From contig NZ_AQFT02000001.1 of NCBI RefSeq assembly GCF_000364225.2, forward strand, positions 5,080,001-5,144,000: DNA of 64,000 nucleotides, in the 5' to 3' direction. Below are positions 30,646-38,947 of this stretch, piece by piece. Every line of letters starts with the position of its first letter. Position 1 is the stretch's first letter. The stretch is from Eubacterium plexicaudatum ASF492 (GTDB taxonomy: Bacteria > Bacillota > Clostridia > Lachnospirales > Lachnospiraceae). Position numbers and translations under genes: made by a program. The notes below the pieces were generated by a model. That model searched no databases. It was not told the origin of the DNA and saw only the letters and a list, made by a program, of their open reading frames with translations.

Positions 30646-30708
30646 AGAAAGGGGATCATAGAAAGGATTAAAATATCAGGCATAATCAAAAAACAGAAAA
30701 CGCTAAAA

Positions 30709-30991
30709 AGGGCAGCTTAATATCTGCTGCCCTTAGATTACTATTATGGATGCATTATGCATGTTAAGGATTTTCTGTCTTCAAAATGAAAAGGAATGGA
30801 TAGCAGACTTATTTTTTATGATACTTGCAGGCAAGATTATTTGAAAGGATTTTGAAGTTCTCAAACATGGCGGATATAAATAATTTAGATTTAACTTAAT
30901 CATTTATTTTTAGTGCTTAAAAAGCTAAGAACAGAACAGCCTATTGGTCAAATTAAAAAGCATCTGGATTTCTTTATTCAGATGCTTTTTA
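30709..30991. terminator. Two hairpins between convergent genes
   Basis: The hairpin aagggcagc/gctgccctt (30709-30734) has a T4 tract only on the minus strand. The second, aaaaagcatctg/cagatgcttttt (30955-30990), has T and A tracts on both sides and can end transcription both ways. It sits 25 nt past the stop of the excisionase-like gene. No gene is seen between 30646 and 31014. Confidence 0.7.
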
Positions 30992-31014
30992 AAAAACTAG
31001 GGAATTTCGTTGGT

Positions 31015-31188
31015 TTATGTATGTAATATGTATTCGATGACATCTTCTTTTAGTATGCGCCATTTACCCATAATTTTTCGTGCGGGTATCATATTGTCTT
31101 GCACAAGGGAAAGCGCAGAATTCTTTCCAATCTGCAATGTATCCCTTAAATCCTGTAAGGTTAAAACATCAGGTACATTTTCAAGCAT
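31015..31188 (-). CDS. Excisionase-like helix-turn-helix protein
   Basis: The 57-residue protein (MLENVPDVLTLQDLRDTL to DVIEYILHT) has the MerR/Xis-type winged helix pattern: a TLQDLRDTLQIGKNSALSLV helix-turn-helix, then IPARKIMGKWRILKEDV as wing. This is the usual form of helix-turn-helix excisionase proteins in Firmicutes elements. AAAGGAG lies 11 nt upstream. It would help the integrase excise the element, but the integrase is truncated. Confidence 0.78.
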   Translation of the reverse strand: MLENVPDVLTLQDLRDTLQIGKNSALSLVQDNMIPARKIMGKWRILKEDVIEYILHT

Positions 31189-31304
31189 TTATTATAAAAC
31201 TCCTTTCTATTTTATTAAATATATGTTTAAAAAATATGGTTTATGGTAGCTTATAAGAGTTTATATTTGTTTATTTAGGTTTGTGCAGTTAATGTAGAAG
31301 CTGA

Positions 31305-31334
31305 TTGGAAATTTTATTATGATACAATTATAAT
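31305..31334 (+). promoter_or_regulatory. Promoter of the Rpn-type gene
   Basis: TTGGAA (31305-31310), an 18-nt spacer and TATAAT (31329-31334). The leader to ATG 31501 is about 160 nt and contains an inverted ggctcc/ggagcc pair (31397-31402 and 31455-31460). Confidence 0.5.
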
Positions 31335-31500
31335 TTTCATATAAAATTAACGAGATATTAACAGAAGTTGGCATAGATAACGGTAGCCAGTCGCATGGCT
31401 CCTTGCATGGCACAGAATGCAGGTGTTGATTTTTTAGCTAAAAGAAAATATAATGGAGCCAGCGGGATAACTATATCTTAATTTTAAGGAGAGACAAAGC

Positions 31501-32408
31501 ATGGGGCAAGAGGAAATAGCGTATCAGAATAAGGATATCACAAGTAAAGTGCTTGCAGAAAATTTTAAGGGCAAAACGTTCCGGGTATACGGCTTGGACC
31601 TTCCGGAAATCAGGGAGGCAAGGCCGACAGACATCCCGGCCATAAGAGCAAATGAACTGCGGATGGATAACCTTTTTGAGCTGGAAGACGATACGGTGGC
31701 CATATTAGATTATGAAAGTGACTATGATAAAAACGACAAGGTAAAATATCTAAACTATCTGACAGGGGTTGCAAACAGATACCAGAAAGAAAAAAGGGGC
31801 TGCCCGCAGCTTCGGATGGTTGTCATTTATACGGGTGACATCAGCAGGGGACAGGTATCCAGCGAATACAACATCGGAGCAGTAAAACTTCACACTGAAA
31901 CAGCGTTCCTCTCGGAACTGGATTCTGACGGCATTATGGAACGGCTGAAAAGCAAAGTAGAAAGAAATAAAATGTTAACCGATGAAGAACTAATGGAGTT
32001 TATCATCCTTCCGCTGTCCTACCGGAAAAAGGAAGAAAAGGAAAAAAGAGTCCGCGAAACGGTAGAATTGGCGGCAAAGATTCAGGACAGGGGACAGCAG
32101 GTATTTACGCTGGCGGGGATACTGGCATTTACCGATAAGATCATAGATATGGAAACAGCCAATAAAATAAGGAGGGCGATTGAAATGACACAGGTGGCAA
32201 TGATATTTGAAGAGGAAAAACAACAGGCAGTGGAAGCAGAAAGAAAAAAAGCGGCTGATTTGTTAGAAGCAGAAAGAAAAAAAGCGGCTGCGTCAGAAAA
32301 GCAGGTAGTAGAAAAAATGCTCAAAAAGGATATTCAACGGAAGAAATCGTATTTTTGGTTTCTAATTATTCAGAAAAAGATGTGGAAGCATTACGAAAAA
32401 ATTTGTAA
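31501..32408 (+). CDS. Rpn-type PD-(D/E)XK nuclease-like protein, frameshifted near 3' end
   Basis: The N-terminal region has a PD-(D/E)XK-like core: MDNLFELEDDTVAILDYESD (about 58-77), then a tyrosine-rich helix (KVKYLNYLTGVANRY), as in Rpn/YhgA-type nucleases. A helical region with two near-identical AERKKAA repeats follows (about 247-270). The A5 run at 32323-32327 should be A6; the tail then reads KKGYSTEEIVFLVSNYSEKD and stops at 32408. An in-frame ATG at 32185 carries an AAGGAGG site (32168-32174), so a separate C-terminal product may be made. Rpn proteins promote recombination and some act in phage defence. The last gene of the element. Confidence 0.6.
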
Positions 32409-32500
32409 TATGCCAATAAATGGCCATTTCTTCTATCATTTTTGCGAGGTTTGATTGGAAAAGGAAGAAGAATTAAAAAAACGCCTACACAAATAAGGAA

Positions 32501-32556
32501 ACGATTGAAATGACACAGGTGGCAATGATATTTGAAGAGGAAAAACAGCAGGCAGT
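32501..32556 (+). repeat. 55-bp duplication of the Rpn internal start region
   Basis: The 55 bases from 32502 match 32177-32231 with one mismatch. The unit begins just before the internal ATG and encodes MTQVAMIFEEEKQQAV. Confidence 0.88.
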
Positions 32557-32770
32557 TAACGAAGCTGCAATTAAAACAACGGTAGAAGAATGCAAGTATT
32601 TTGGGGCATCTAAACAAGGCGCTGCCGAGCGGATTATAGAGAAATTTAATATATCACAAAATGAAGCGGTTAAAATGGTGAAAAATTTTGGTAGCTTAAT
32701 ATCTGCCCGTATCTCTATGAATCGTTACCCAAAATGTTACCCAAAATTCTTTTTTAATCAGAAAACATAG
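32510..32770 (+). pseudogene. Orphan alternative C-terminal cassette of the Rpn-type gene
   Basis: After the duplicated anchor MTQVAMIFEEEKQQAV the frame continues with a tail unlike that of the gene upstream: ECKYFGASKQGAAERI and EKFNISQNEAVKMVKNFG. This tail type recurs at 33139 and 58130. The frame then runs on into the element's arm-type motifs, so the last 25 residues are probably not natural. The start has a weak AAGGAAA site 11 nt upstream. It could be a silent tail for exchange or an expressed small protein. Confidence 0.5.
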
Positions 32771-32866
32771 CGCTGTGTGGTTTTGAACTGCGTAAAAGCC
32801 GTAAATTAAGGATTTAGAAGCCGTTAAGTACTTTTAAAGGTTTCTAAATTCTTTTTGCAGCGGAAT

Positions 32867-32911
32867 GTTCGGGACGCAGAGGCCGCAGGTTCAAATCCTG
32901 TCGCATCGATT
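32867..32911 (+). repeat. attR: second copy of the tRNA-Pro 3' half
   Basis: Identical to 22902-22946 over 45 bases. Nothing upstream completes a tRNA here. Confidence 0.92.
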
Positions 32912-32957
32912 ACCTGAGGATTTGTAAGTGAATAGTGATGAAATCCTTGGCAGGGGC

Positions 32958-33006
32958 AGCTTTGAAAACTTTTTGAAGAAAAGTTTCCAAAGCTCTTTTT
33001 TTATCT
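32958..33006 (+). terminator. Terminator after attR
   Basis: The stem agctttg-aaactttt/aaaagttt-caaagct with loop tgaag is followed by CTTTTTTT. It stands in the same place relative to the repeat as the tRNA-Pro terminator; both are preceded by ttggcaggggca. Confidence 0.85.
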
Positions 33007-33138
33007 TTTTATTGAAAAAATGGCTATTTTAGCTGGCGTTACAAAAAACGTTACAAAAAAATCAAAACAAACACTTGATTCCTTGTGAAAGCTCGTCCGA
33101 ATCATCCGTAGGTAAAGAAGCATGGGATTGTGGAAAAG

Positions 33139-33320
33139 GCAGTCAGGAAGAGGTTTGGGATATGTGTGTCAGAAGTGAAACGAAGACGGATGTAATTAAG
33201 ACAATGATAGAGGATAGCAAGTATTTTGGAGCGAGTAAACAGGATACTGTGTTAAGGCTTAGAGAAAAATTTAATATGACGCAAAACCAAGCTGATGAAG
33301 TGATAAAAGAATATTGGTAA
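33139..33320 (+). pseudogene. Orphan C-terminal fragment of an Rpn-type gene
   Basis: This reads EEVWDMCVRSE, then EDSKYFGASKQDTVLRLREK and ends EVIKEYW. It matches the C-terminal end of the Rpn-type gene at 57572-58281 (EEIWDMHVRSR, GRYFGASREATVERLREKF). The upstream nuclease part is absent, so it is a gene remnant. Its final 84 bases open the 1.3-kb direct repeat. Confidence 0.6.
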
Positions 33321-34549
33321 TAGGATGATATTGTAATGCAGATAGTTTGTGCATTAGAGCGAGTTTGAAAATTCAAACTCGCTCCGGTATCATATAGGTG
33401 AGGTGCAGTATGATTTTTTTGTCTACCATGTTCACATGATAGGGTACATTATAGTTAAAGGTATTCATTTGCATCTTTATCGGTAAGGCTGTATTTTTGC
33501 ATAATGATTGTTTTGATCTCGGCATCTTTGCGGCCAAAATCCTTCAATATATCCACAGCTCCCTTAACAATACCTTTTTCAATACCTTTTTCAATACCTT
33601 CCTGAATGCCTTTTTCTAAGGCAGTTTGTTCCCTCAAAAGTATCTGAGGCTCAATGATTGGTTTCACAATCTCCAGCAATTCTTTACTCATGCTAACATC
33701 TCCCATCCATTCTTTTAAAATCTGAATATTTGCCCTGAATGCTACCTCAAGAACGGCTTCGGCATATTCCCTATCCATTTTTCCGGTAAGCTGGCGCATA
33801 TGTTCCAATAGATTTTGTAAATCCTGCTTTTCCAGTTTCCCTGACAGAGCCCTGAGCCAGACGTGCAGTTTTGGCTTTAGTTCTTTTGTAACGACAATCT
33901 GGGCTGGAAATAGAATATTGCCCGTGATGTAATAGACTCCTTTAAAGGGGTTTGATACCTGATAACCGTGTTCCTGAAAATACGCAAACAGACCGGACGG
34001 CTTATTTTCACGGACAAATGTCATGGTTATATCATTTTCGGCAATGGCATCTACCGTCTTGCCGTAGGATTTATAAAGACAGGCATAGCCTTCTGTTTTG
34101 AAAAAGACGTCTATATTCAGGCTGTCTACAGGATCTTTGTATTCTACAATGTTATGTCCCCTGAAAATGCAGCCGATTTCGTTGTTAATGGATATGTCTG
34201 TCTGGTTTTTCGTGATCAGAAGGTCTATGACCAGCGGCTTCACGTTCAGGTTATATTCCCTGTCAAATCGCAGGCTGTCCCGGCAGTCAGCCATTTCCAG
34301 ATTCATAGCGGCAATAAAAGCCGGATGCCACTGTATTTTTGTATCGTTCATATGGAAACTCCTTTATCATATATCAATTATAGCATATGTTTTGTGATAT
34401 GACAAATTTTATTGTATATCTGAATTTAGTATGGACTTATAAAATAAGCAGTTTTAGCACGCCCGTGTTCTACAAAAATTATACAAAACTGCAGGCTGGA
34501 AAAGACAGGTGCATCATTAGGTTTTCCAAAGTGTAGCTTTATAGCCTTG
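33237..34549. repeat. 1.3-kb direct repeat, copy 1
   Basis: This is nearly identical to 39745-41046 in the same orientation. Copy 1 is 1,313 bases and copy 2 is 1,302. The difference is one 12-base unit (aatacctttttc) fewer and one base more in copy 2. It contains the tail of an Rpn fragment, a 28-bp palindrome (33357-33384), and a complete Rpn-like gene. Confidence 0.92.
33455..34351 (-). CDS. Rpn-like PD-(D/E)XK family protein, copy 1
   Basis: The 298-residue protein begins with MNDTKIQWHPAFIAAMNLEM. A nuclease-type core follows with Glu in NNEIGCIF and HNIVEYKDPVDSLNIDVFFK (about 70-88), where E-x-K matches the PD-(D/E)XK triad. The C-terminal part has GIQEGIEKGIEKGIVKG repeats typical of Rpn-type proteins, then SLTDKDANEYL. 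A GGGAG site stands 8 nt before an internal ATG (33690, reading MSKELLEIV), which could start a short C-terminal product. It is nearly identical to the gene at 39964-40848. The function is probably recombination or defence related; unproven. Confidence 0.65.
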   Translation of the reverse strand: MNDTKIQWHPAFIAAMNLEMADCRDSLRFDREYNLNVKPLVIDLLITKNQTDISINNEIGCIFRGHNIVEYKDPVDSLNIDVFFKTEGYACLYKSYGKTVDAIAENDITMTFVRENKPSGLFAYFQEHGYQVSNPFKGVYYITGNILFPAQIVVTKELKPKLHVWLRALSGKLEKQDLQNLLEHMRQLTGKMDREYAEAVLEVAFRANIQILKEWMGDVSMSKELLEIVKPIIEPQILLREQTALEKGIQEGIEKGIEKGIVKGAVDILKDFGRKDAEIKTIIMQKYSLTDKDANEYL

Positions 34550-34618
34550 TGGTGGGTTCATGCTTGCGGACTACAGGGTATGGGTAAGAATATAAAGTAG
34601 AAGGAAAGGGAAGTATTT

Positions 34619-34867
34619 ATGAACGGTTTATTTGAGAAAATCTATGACGAAGTAATATGTTATGAGAAAGACGTAACTGCATTGAATCAAGCAATGGAGA
34701 AGAAAAACAATGAGCTTTCTTTAAAATACCAGGACAGGCTGGATGAAAAGGAGAGGGAAGGGCTGGTTGACATTTTGGATGATATTGCCGTATCAGCGGG
34801 AAAGGAGGGTTTTTATATGGGGGTTTGTTATGCATTCGGAGGGATGTTTGCATTACTGAAAGAATAA
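34619..34867 (+). CDS. Small helical protein (DUF6809-like)
   Basis: The 82-residue protein is acidic and helical, with a charged coil (KNNELSLKYQDRLDEKEREG) and a C-terminal GFYMGVCYAFGGMFAL. That layout resembles small Firmicutes mobile-element proteins grouped as DUF6809; the assignment is from memory. GAAAGGGAAG precedes the start. It is 50 nt from the convergent regulator gene. Confidence 0.5.
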   Translation: MNGLFEKIYDEVICYEKDVTALNQAMEKKNNELSLKYQDRLDEKEREGLVDILDDIAVSAGKEGFYMGVCYAFGGMFALLKE

Positions 34868-34916
34868 GTGGTACAGGGGATAGCAAAAATTGCTATCCCT
34901 GTTTTTGTTCTTGGAC

Positions 34917-35183
34917 TTATCCGGAAAATGGGATGTATTCGATCAGGTCATGCAGGTCGCATTCCAGCACATAACAAAGGCGTTTTAAGATATCAATGTC
35001 CAGCCGCTGTATTTTATTGTCACGGTAATTACGGAGTTGGGTGCGCTGCATTTCCGTACGGAAAGAAAGCTGGTTCATGGAAACATTCTTAGCCTGCATG
35101 ATTTCGGCAAGGTGTATACGGATTTCACCGTATTCGGCACTGTTTAAAGGAAGCTGACGTAAAGGGTTTTCTTTTCTGACCAT
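34917..35183 (-). CDS. XRE-family helix-turn-helix regulator
   Basis: The 88-residue protein has a Cro/C1-type helix-turn-helix (IRIHLAEIMQAKNVSMNQLS, then IDILKRLCYVLECDLHDLIEY, residues about 20-85). The first helix-turn-helix part includes RTEMQRTQLRNYRDNK. It probably controls the accessory tract or itself. It runs divergently from the promoter at 35228. Confidence 0.82.
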   Translation of the reverse strand: MVRKENPLRQLPLNSAEYGEIRIHLAEIMQAKNVSMNQLSFRTEMQRTQLRNYRDNKIQRLDIDILKRLCYVLECDLHDLIEYIPFSG

Positions 35184-35227
35184 AAATGATTACCTCCAGA
35201 TCATATTTTATTTTAAATAGAATATGA

Positions 35228-35256
35228 TTGAAAGGCGTATTTATATATGGTAATAT
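35228..35256 (+). promoter_or_regulatory. Promoter upstream of the secreted Ig-like protein
   Basis: TTGAAA (35228-35233), a 17-nt spacer and TAATAT (35251-35256). The next gene starts 340 nt downstream; the leader between has no credible gene. Confidence 0.55.
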
Positions 35257-35595
35257 AATACATGAGTTAATAAATAGAGGGTATATATATGCTCAAATAA
35301 ATTTTATGGTTAAATCCGGAAGGATTCTGAAACTTGTGGCATTGACAATATATGTCATATAGGGAAATTAAGATGGTTGTATGAATCTCAGATTTAATAG
35401 ATAAGAAAGTTGTTCAGGACTGCTGCACTAATAAATGCCAGCAGATTACATAAATAAGGTAAGAAATGGTAATAGAACTGATGGTTACTGGCAAGGTTGT
35501 AAGCAGGTAAAGAAAGAAAGGTGTGGTACGGGACAAAAGAACAGGCGTTATAAGCAGAAATGAAACTAAAATGAAAGAAAGTGAGGTATTGAAAG

Positions 35596-36906
35596 ATGAA
35601 AACAATAGTTAAGAAAATGGCTGCTATAATGGTTGCCGCAGGATGTTTGTTTACAGGGATGCCCGATTTTGTAATGGAGACTAAAGCAGAAGAAATTTTA
35701 GGTGAAGGACAGTTTATACAGCCAGCCGAGAATATTTCTGACGCGCCGGAAATTAAGTTCAATACGCTGTACTATACAGATGATAGCGGGTATGTCACAG
35801 ATGGATATGTTGCATTAAAGCCGGAAAAAGACTGCTACGTAATACGGGGCAACAGGTATAATGGCTGGACTTTGTATGATAGCAACTTGGATAGACTTCC
35901 TACAAACAGCGACGGGATTTATTATGAAAAATTAAAAGCAGGTGAAACCTATTATGCTTCAGTCTCAGGGCAGTTTATGCTGAATAATTTTTATGATGAA
36001 ATCGGAGGAGATTCAAAGGAAGAGGCCATGCTGATAAATACAAATCAGGAATATAACGGATCACTGGCTGTTTATGGGGACAAGGACTATTTTAAATTCG
36101 TAGCGGATGTGACAGGCAGGGCAAAGGTCGTGATTTATAACAGCATGAATCAATCATCCTCATTTATTGAGGTGACGGCTGAATATTATAACAGCGGGAT
36201 TTCATTATTTGATGATGGTGAAATAGAGTTCATTGAACCGGACAGTACAGGGAGTTTTTATATAAATGTGAAAGAAGGAGAAACCTACTGCTTGAAACTA
36301 AGGGAGTCATCTCCTTTTGATGGTGAAGGGAAATACATTCTGCAGGTTGTAACAGCGCAGGTAGAATCTATTGATTTTTCTCCATCTCAGGTGAGCTTGA
36401 ATGTGCAGGAAGATTATCAGTTAAAGCCAATGATACTGCCTGAAAATGTGGTAGATGATTCTGTGAAGTATCAAAGTTCTGACGAGAATGTAGCAATGGT
36501 AAATAATAATGGTATGGTTTATGCAAAATATGCAGGGACTGCAACCATAATCTGTACAGCAGAGGATGGGAGTGGTACGGAAGGTGTATGTGAGATCATT
36601 GTCAAAAATCCAATCAAAGAACATACGGCTGCCATTAACGCACTTACAAATATGGGACAAGGGACTGTACGGGTAAATGCAAAGAAAGATAAATATGCTA
36701 CGGGATATCAGATTAAATATTCGGAGTCGATGTCTATGAAAGGCGCAAAAAGCGCATCAATGGCAACAACAAGTAAGAATATCACAAATTTAAAGCGTGG
36801 TAAGAAATATTACTTCCAGGTGCGGGCTTATGCGTTAAATGCGGAAGGAAACAGGATATACAGCAAATATTCGCCTGTTAAAGCCATTAGGGTTTCTAAA
36901 GGGTAA
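35596..36906 (+). CDS. Secreted protein with BIG2 Ig-like and Fn3-like domains
   Basis: The 436-residue protein starts with a signal peptide (KKMAAIMVAAGCLFTGM, cleavage near residue 31). A pre-peptidase-like beta domain (NGSLAVYGDKDYFKFVADV, about 150-250) is followed by a BIG2 Ig-like domain (VESIDFSPSQVSLNVQEDY to GVCEIIVKN, about 255-340) and a C-terminal Fn3-like domain (GYQIKYSESMSMKG, RGKKYYFQVRAY). No catalytic motif or wall anchor is seen. It probably binds cell-surface or host material. GAAAGTGAGG lies upstream. Confidence 0.78.
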   Translation: MKTIVKKMAAIMVAAGCLFTGMPDFVMETKAEEILGEGQFIQPAENISDAPEIKFNTLYYTDDSGYVTDGYVALKPEKDCYVIRGNRYNGWTLYDSNLDRLPTNSDGIYYEKLKAGETYYASVSGQFMLNNFYDEIGGDSKEEAMLINTNQEYNGSLAVYGDKDYFKFVADVTGRAKVVIYNSMNQSSSFIEVTAEYYNSGISLFDDGEIEFIEPDSTGSFYINVKEGETYCLKLRESSPFDGEGKYILQVVTAQVESIDFSPSQVSLNVQEDYQLKPMILPENVVDDSVKYQSSDENVAMVNNNGMVYAKYAGTATIICTAEDGSGTEGVCEIIVKNPIKEHTAAINALTNMGQGTVRVNAKKDKYATGYQIKYSESMSMKGAKSASMATTSKNITNLKRGKKYYFQVRAYALNAEGNRIYSKYSPVKAIRVSKG

Positions 36907-37032
36907 GGTAGGGATTTTTATATATGAGATACAGAAATAGGTATTAAATGCTGGAAGTCTGTATCAGGTCAAAATGTTTGCAAAAAGAAGTTATTATATT
37001 TTAGAAATACGGAAATTGAAAAGGAGAGAAAT

Positions 37033-37545
37033 ATGTTACGAAAAAAAACTGAATTGATAATATTGACTGTATTTATGATGATGCTAGGATTGATTTCATA
37101 TGTAAAGCCAATAAATGTAAGTGCAGCAAGTAAAACAGAGTTTACAGCAGGCTCTTATAAGAAAGTAAATAAAGAGTTTACAAAGATTTTAGAAATTGGT
37201 TATTTTACAGATGACTATGGATTTGAAGAAGAATATGGTTTTAGTGTCAATCAAACTCACTGGCAGTATTACAAATTGACTGTGATTCACAGAAAAACGA
37301 AGCAAAAGACAAGTTTTTATGGAGTCATTAAGATTGACGGAAAGACAAAAACGGAGTTTATACAAGGCAGTTATGGAGATGTTCCTCCAGCAAACATTTC
37401 AGCCAAAAAGCTTTCAGCTAAAAAAATCAAGCTGTCCGCTTCGTTTTCTGGTAATGCACAGTTAGCAGTTAGCATGGAAGAACAGCTTAAAATAAGCGGT
37501 ACATATAAGCTGTATAAAAAAATCAATTTAGACGAAGTAGGCTAA
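37033..37545 (+). CDS. Secreted hypothetical protein
   Basis: The 170-residue protein has a clear signal peptide (KKTELIILTVFMMMLGLISY, cleavage near NVSAA, residue 32). The rest is beta-rich and basic, with no recognised domain. AAAGGAGAG fixes ATG 37033. It follows the Ig-like protein by 126 nt in the same direction. Confidence 0.6.
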   Translation: MLRKKTELIILTVFMMMLGLISYVKPINVSAASKTEFTAGSYKKVNKEFTKILEIGYFTDDYGFEEEYGFSVNQTHWQYYKLTVIHRKTKQKTSFYGVIKIDGKTKTEFIQGSYGDVPPANISAKKLSAKKIKLSASFSGNAQLAVSMEEQLKISGTYKLYKKINLDEVG

Positions 37546-37659
37546 GGGCAGTACAAAAGAAATTTCTATAAAGTTTTATAGGAAATTAAAGTAATTTATA
37601 AGCAGGTATCATGGAGGAATATAACAAATAAGTTTTATAGCAAAATGGTTATAAGAGGG

Positions 37660-37686
37660 CAGTGAAAGAAATTTCACTGTCTTTTT
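37660..37686 (+). promoter_or_regulatory. Leader hairpin with U tract just before the next gene
   Basis: The hairpin cagtgaaa/tttcactg with loop gaaa is followed by tcttttt and lies 27 nt before ATG 37713. The same structure with compensating changes (cagtggaa/ttccactg) precedes the interrupted paralogue at 38934. It looks like an intrinsic terminator, and too little room is left after it for a promoter, so it probably attenuates the gene. Confidence 0.65.
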
Positions 37687-37712
37687 ATATTGTAGAAAAC
37701 AAGGAGGAAACA

Positions 37713-38621
37713 ATGATAGATTATATTTATTCAAAGAGCATGAAAGAATATTTAAGGAAGCAGAAAGTAAAGCTGCCTGACGCTCACAAAGCAGCACTGA
37801 TCCTGCGTACGGCATACCCTATGGGAATGATTCATGCGTCCTTAATGCAGGTAGCAGATAAAACAAAAGATAAAAAGCTAAAAAGATTGATTGAGGATAA
37901 GATTGAAAGGCAGCTTATGCAGCTTCACAGCGTAATGGATAACAGAAACCATGCAGTTTACGGGCTGGAAGTACACGAACCGGAAGAAGATGTCTATGTA
38001 AACAGGGGATATTACAGTTCTTTTGAAACAGCACAAGATTGTGCGCATCTTTTTTCAAAGCAGCATATCATCAACAAGTACAGGCTGTACAGCGATGATA
38101 ACATAGAAAATTATTTGAGTGCAGGATTAAGGGATATACAGGCTAAGCTCGGTTTCATACTGTTTGATGCAGAAGGGAATGTTTTGGACTGTACATCCAA
38201 TGAATGCAAACAGGAAGCAGGGAAGGACAGCGCATACCTGGATGAAGACAGCCTTGTTATGAAGCACCCGTTCCGCATGGGGGATATTGTAAAGAACCTG
38301 GTTACTGGGGACGTTGGTGTAGTAAATGACTGTAAAGGGGATTTAGAAGAATGGATGGAAGAGAAAGAAGCCATGATTAGAAGTTGCGGCATGGCGGGTA
38401 CAGGATTGTTTGTGGAATACGCAGACCCTGCAGGTAACTTTTGGGCAATGCAGACATTCCCGTATGACTTGGAATTTTTAGAAATACCAGAAAAAGAGGG
38501 AGTCTATAATGCAAGATGGGAGCTGCTAAAGAAAGCCCGAAAGCTATTAAAAGGAGGGGGATCGCTAGAAGAATTTACCAACTGTAAGATCATGGTAGAA
38601 AGAAAACAGCGGCATTTCTAA
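37713..38621 (+). CDS. Hypothetical accessory protein
   Basis: The 302-residue cytoplasmic protein starts at ATG 37713, 7 nt after AAGGAGG. The N-terminal 90 residues are helical and basic (DAHKAALILRTAYPMGMIHA). The middle contains YVNRGYYSSFETAQDCAHLF, and residues about 195-215 read PFRMGDIVKNLVTGDVGVVN, a small SH3-like beta segment. No family is recognised. A second copy of its leader and first four codons lies at 38880-38947, cut by a transposon end. Confidence 0.55.
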   Translation: MIDYIYSKSMKEYLRKQKVKLPDAHKAALILRTAYPMGMIHASLMQVADKTKDKKLKRLIEDKIERQLMQLHSVMDNRNHAVYGLEVHEPEEDVYVNRGYYSSFETAQDCAHLFSKQHIINKYRLYSDDNIENYLSAGLRDIQAKLGFILFDAEGNVLDCTSNECKQEAGKDSAYLDEDSLVMKHPFRMGDIVKNLVTGDVGVVNDCKGDLEEWMEEKEAMIRSCGMAGTGLFVEYADPAGNFWAMQTFPYDLEFLEIPEKEGVYNARWELLKKARKLLKGGGSLEEFTNCKIMVERKQRHF

Positions 38622-38879
38622 TATGAATGTAACAGGGATGCAGCATAGAACTCTAGCCTACCATCCTGTAAGCAATATGCTATTTAAAAGGAATTGTCAG
38701 ATTAGGATTAATGGTAAGGGCAGGTTATGAGAAACGCTGTTTCAAAAAATGATTCACCCTGTTAGGATAGGAACGTGTGCCTGAACTATTTCGGGAAAAG
38801 CCTGCTGTTTTTCCAAATAAGAAGACAGCCTTAATTACAGAGATGCAAGCGGAAGAACCTTAAAACAACAATAATCTGG

Positions 38880-38947
38880 CAGTGGAAAAAATTCCACTGT
38901 CATTTTAATTGCAGAAAAGTCAGGAGGATAAACATGGTTGACTATAT
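38880..38947 (+). pseudogene. Leader and first codons of a paralogue of the 37713 gene, interrupted by a transposon
   Basis: Hairpin cagtggaa/ttccactg with a T-rich tract, then CAGGAGGA and ATG 38934. It encodes MVDYI, parallel to MIDYI of the gene at 37713, and stops exactly where the transposon end TGTCGG begins at 38948. The body of the gene is missing. The 38622-38879 stretch before it holds no gene. Confidence 0.65.

Larger units (their letters stand above)
22902..32911. mobile_element. Integrative element in tRNA-Pro (about 10 kb)
   Basis: The element is bounded by identical 45-bp repeats. Next to attL lie an integrase gene pointing toward the tRNA and paired arm-type motifs (gttaccca twice at 23038-23059). 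Matching motifs in the same orientation lie at 32724-32748 near attR. Cargo: DUF932 protein, zinc-ribbon peptide, DUF5688 protein, a small unknown, an excisionase-like protein and an Rpn-type nuclease. No conjugation or capsid genes are present, so it is a small integrative or mobilisable island. A transposon cut off the integrase 5' end, so it is probably fixed in place. Confidence 0.85.

Noticed and set aside
31010..31249. Plus-strand frame of 79 codons
   Set aside because: It is the shadow of the minus-strand excisionase-like gene 31015-31188, which has a ribosome binding site and a family-like sequence.
35394..35762. Minus-strand hydrophobic frame
   Set aside because: No ribosome binding site, and it is antisense to the leader and signal peptide of the secreted protein at 35596.
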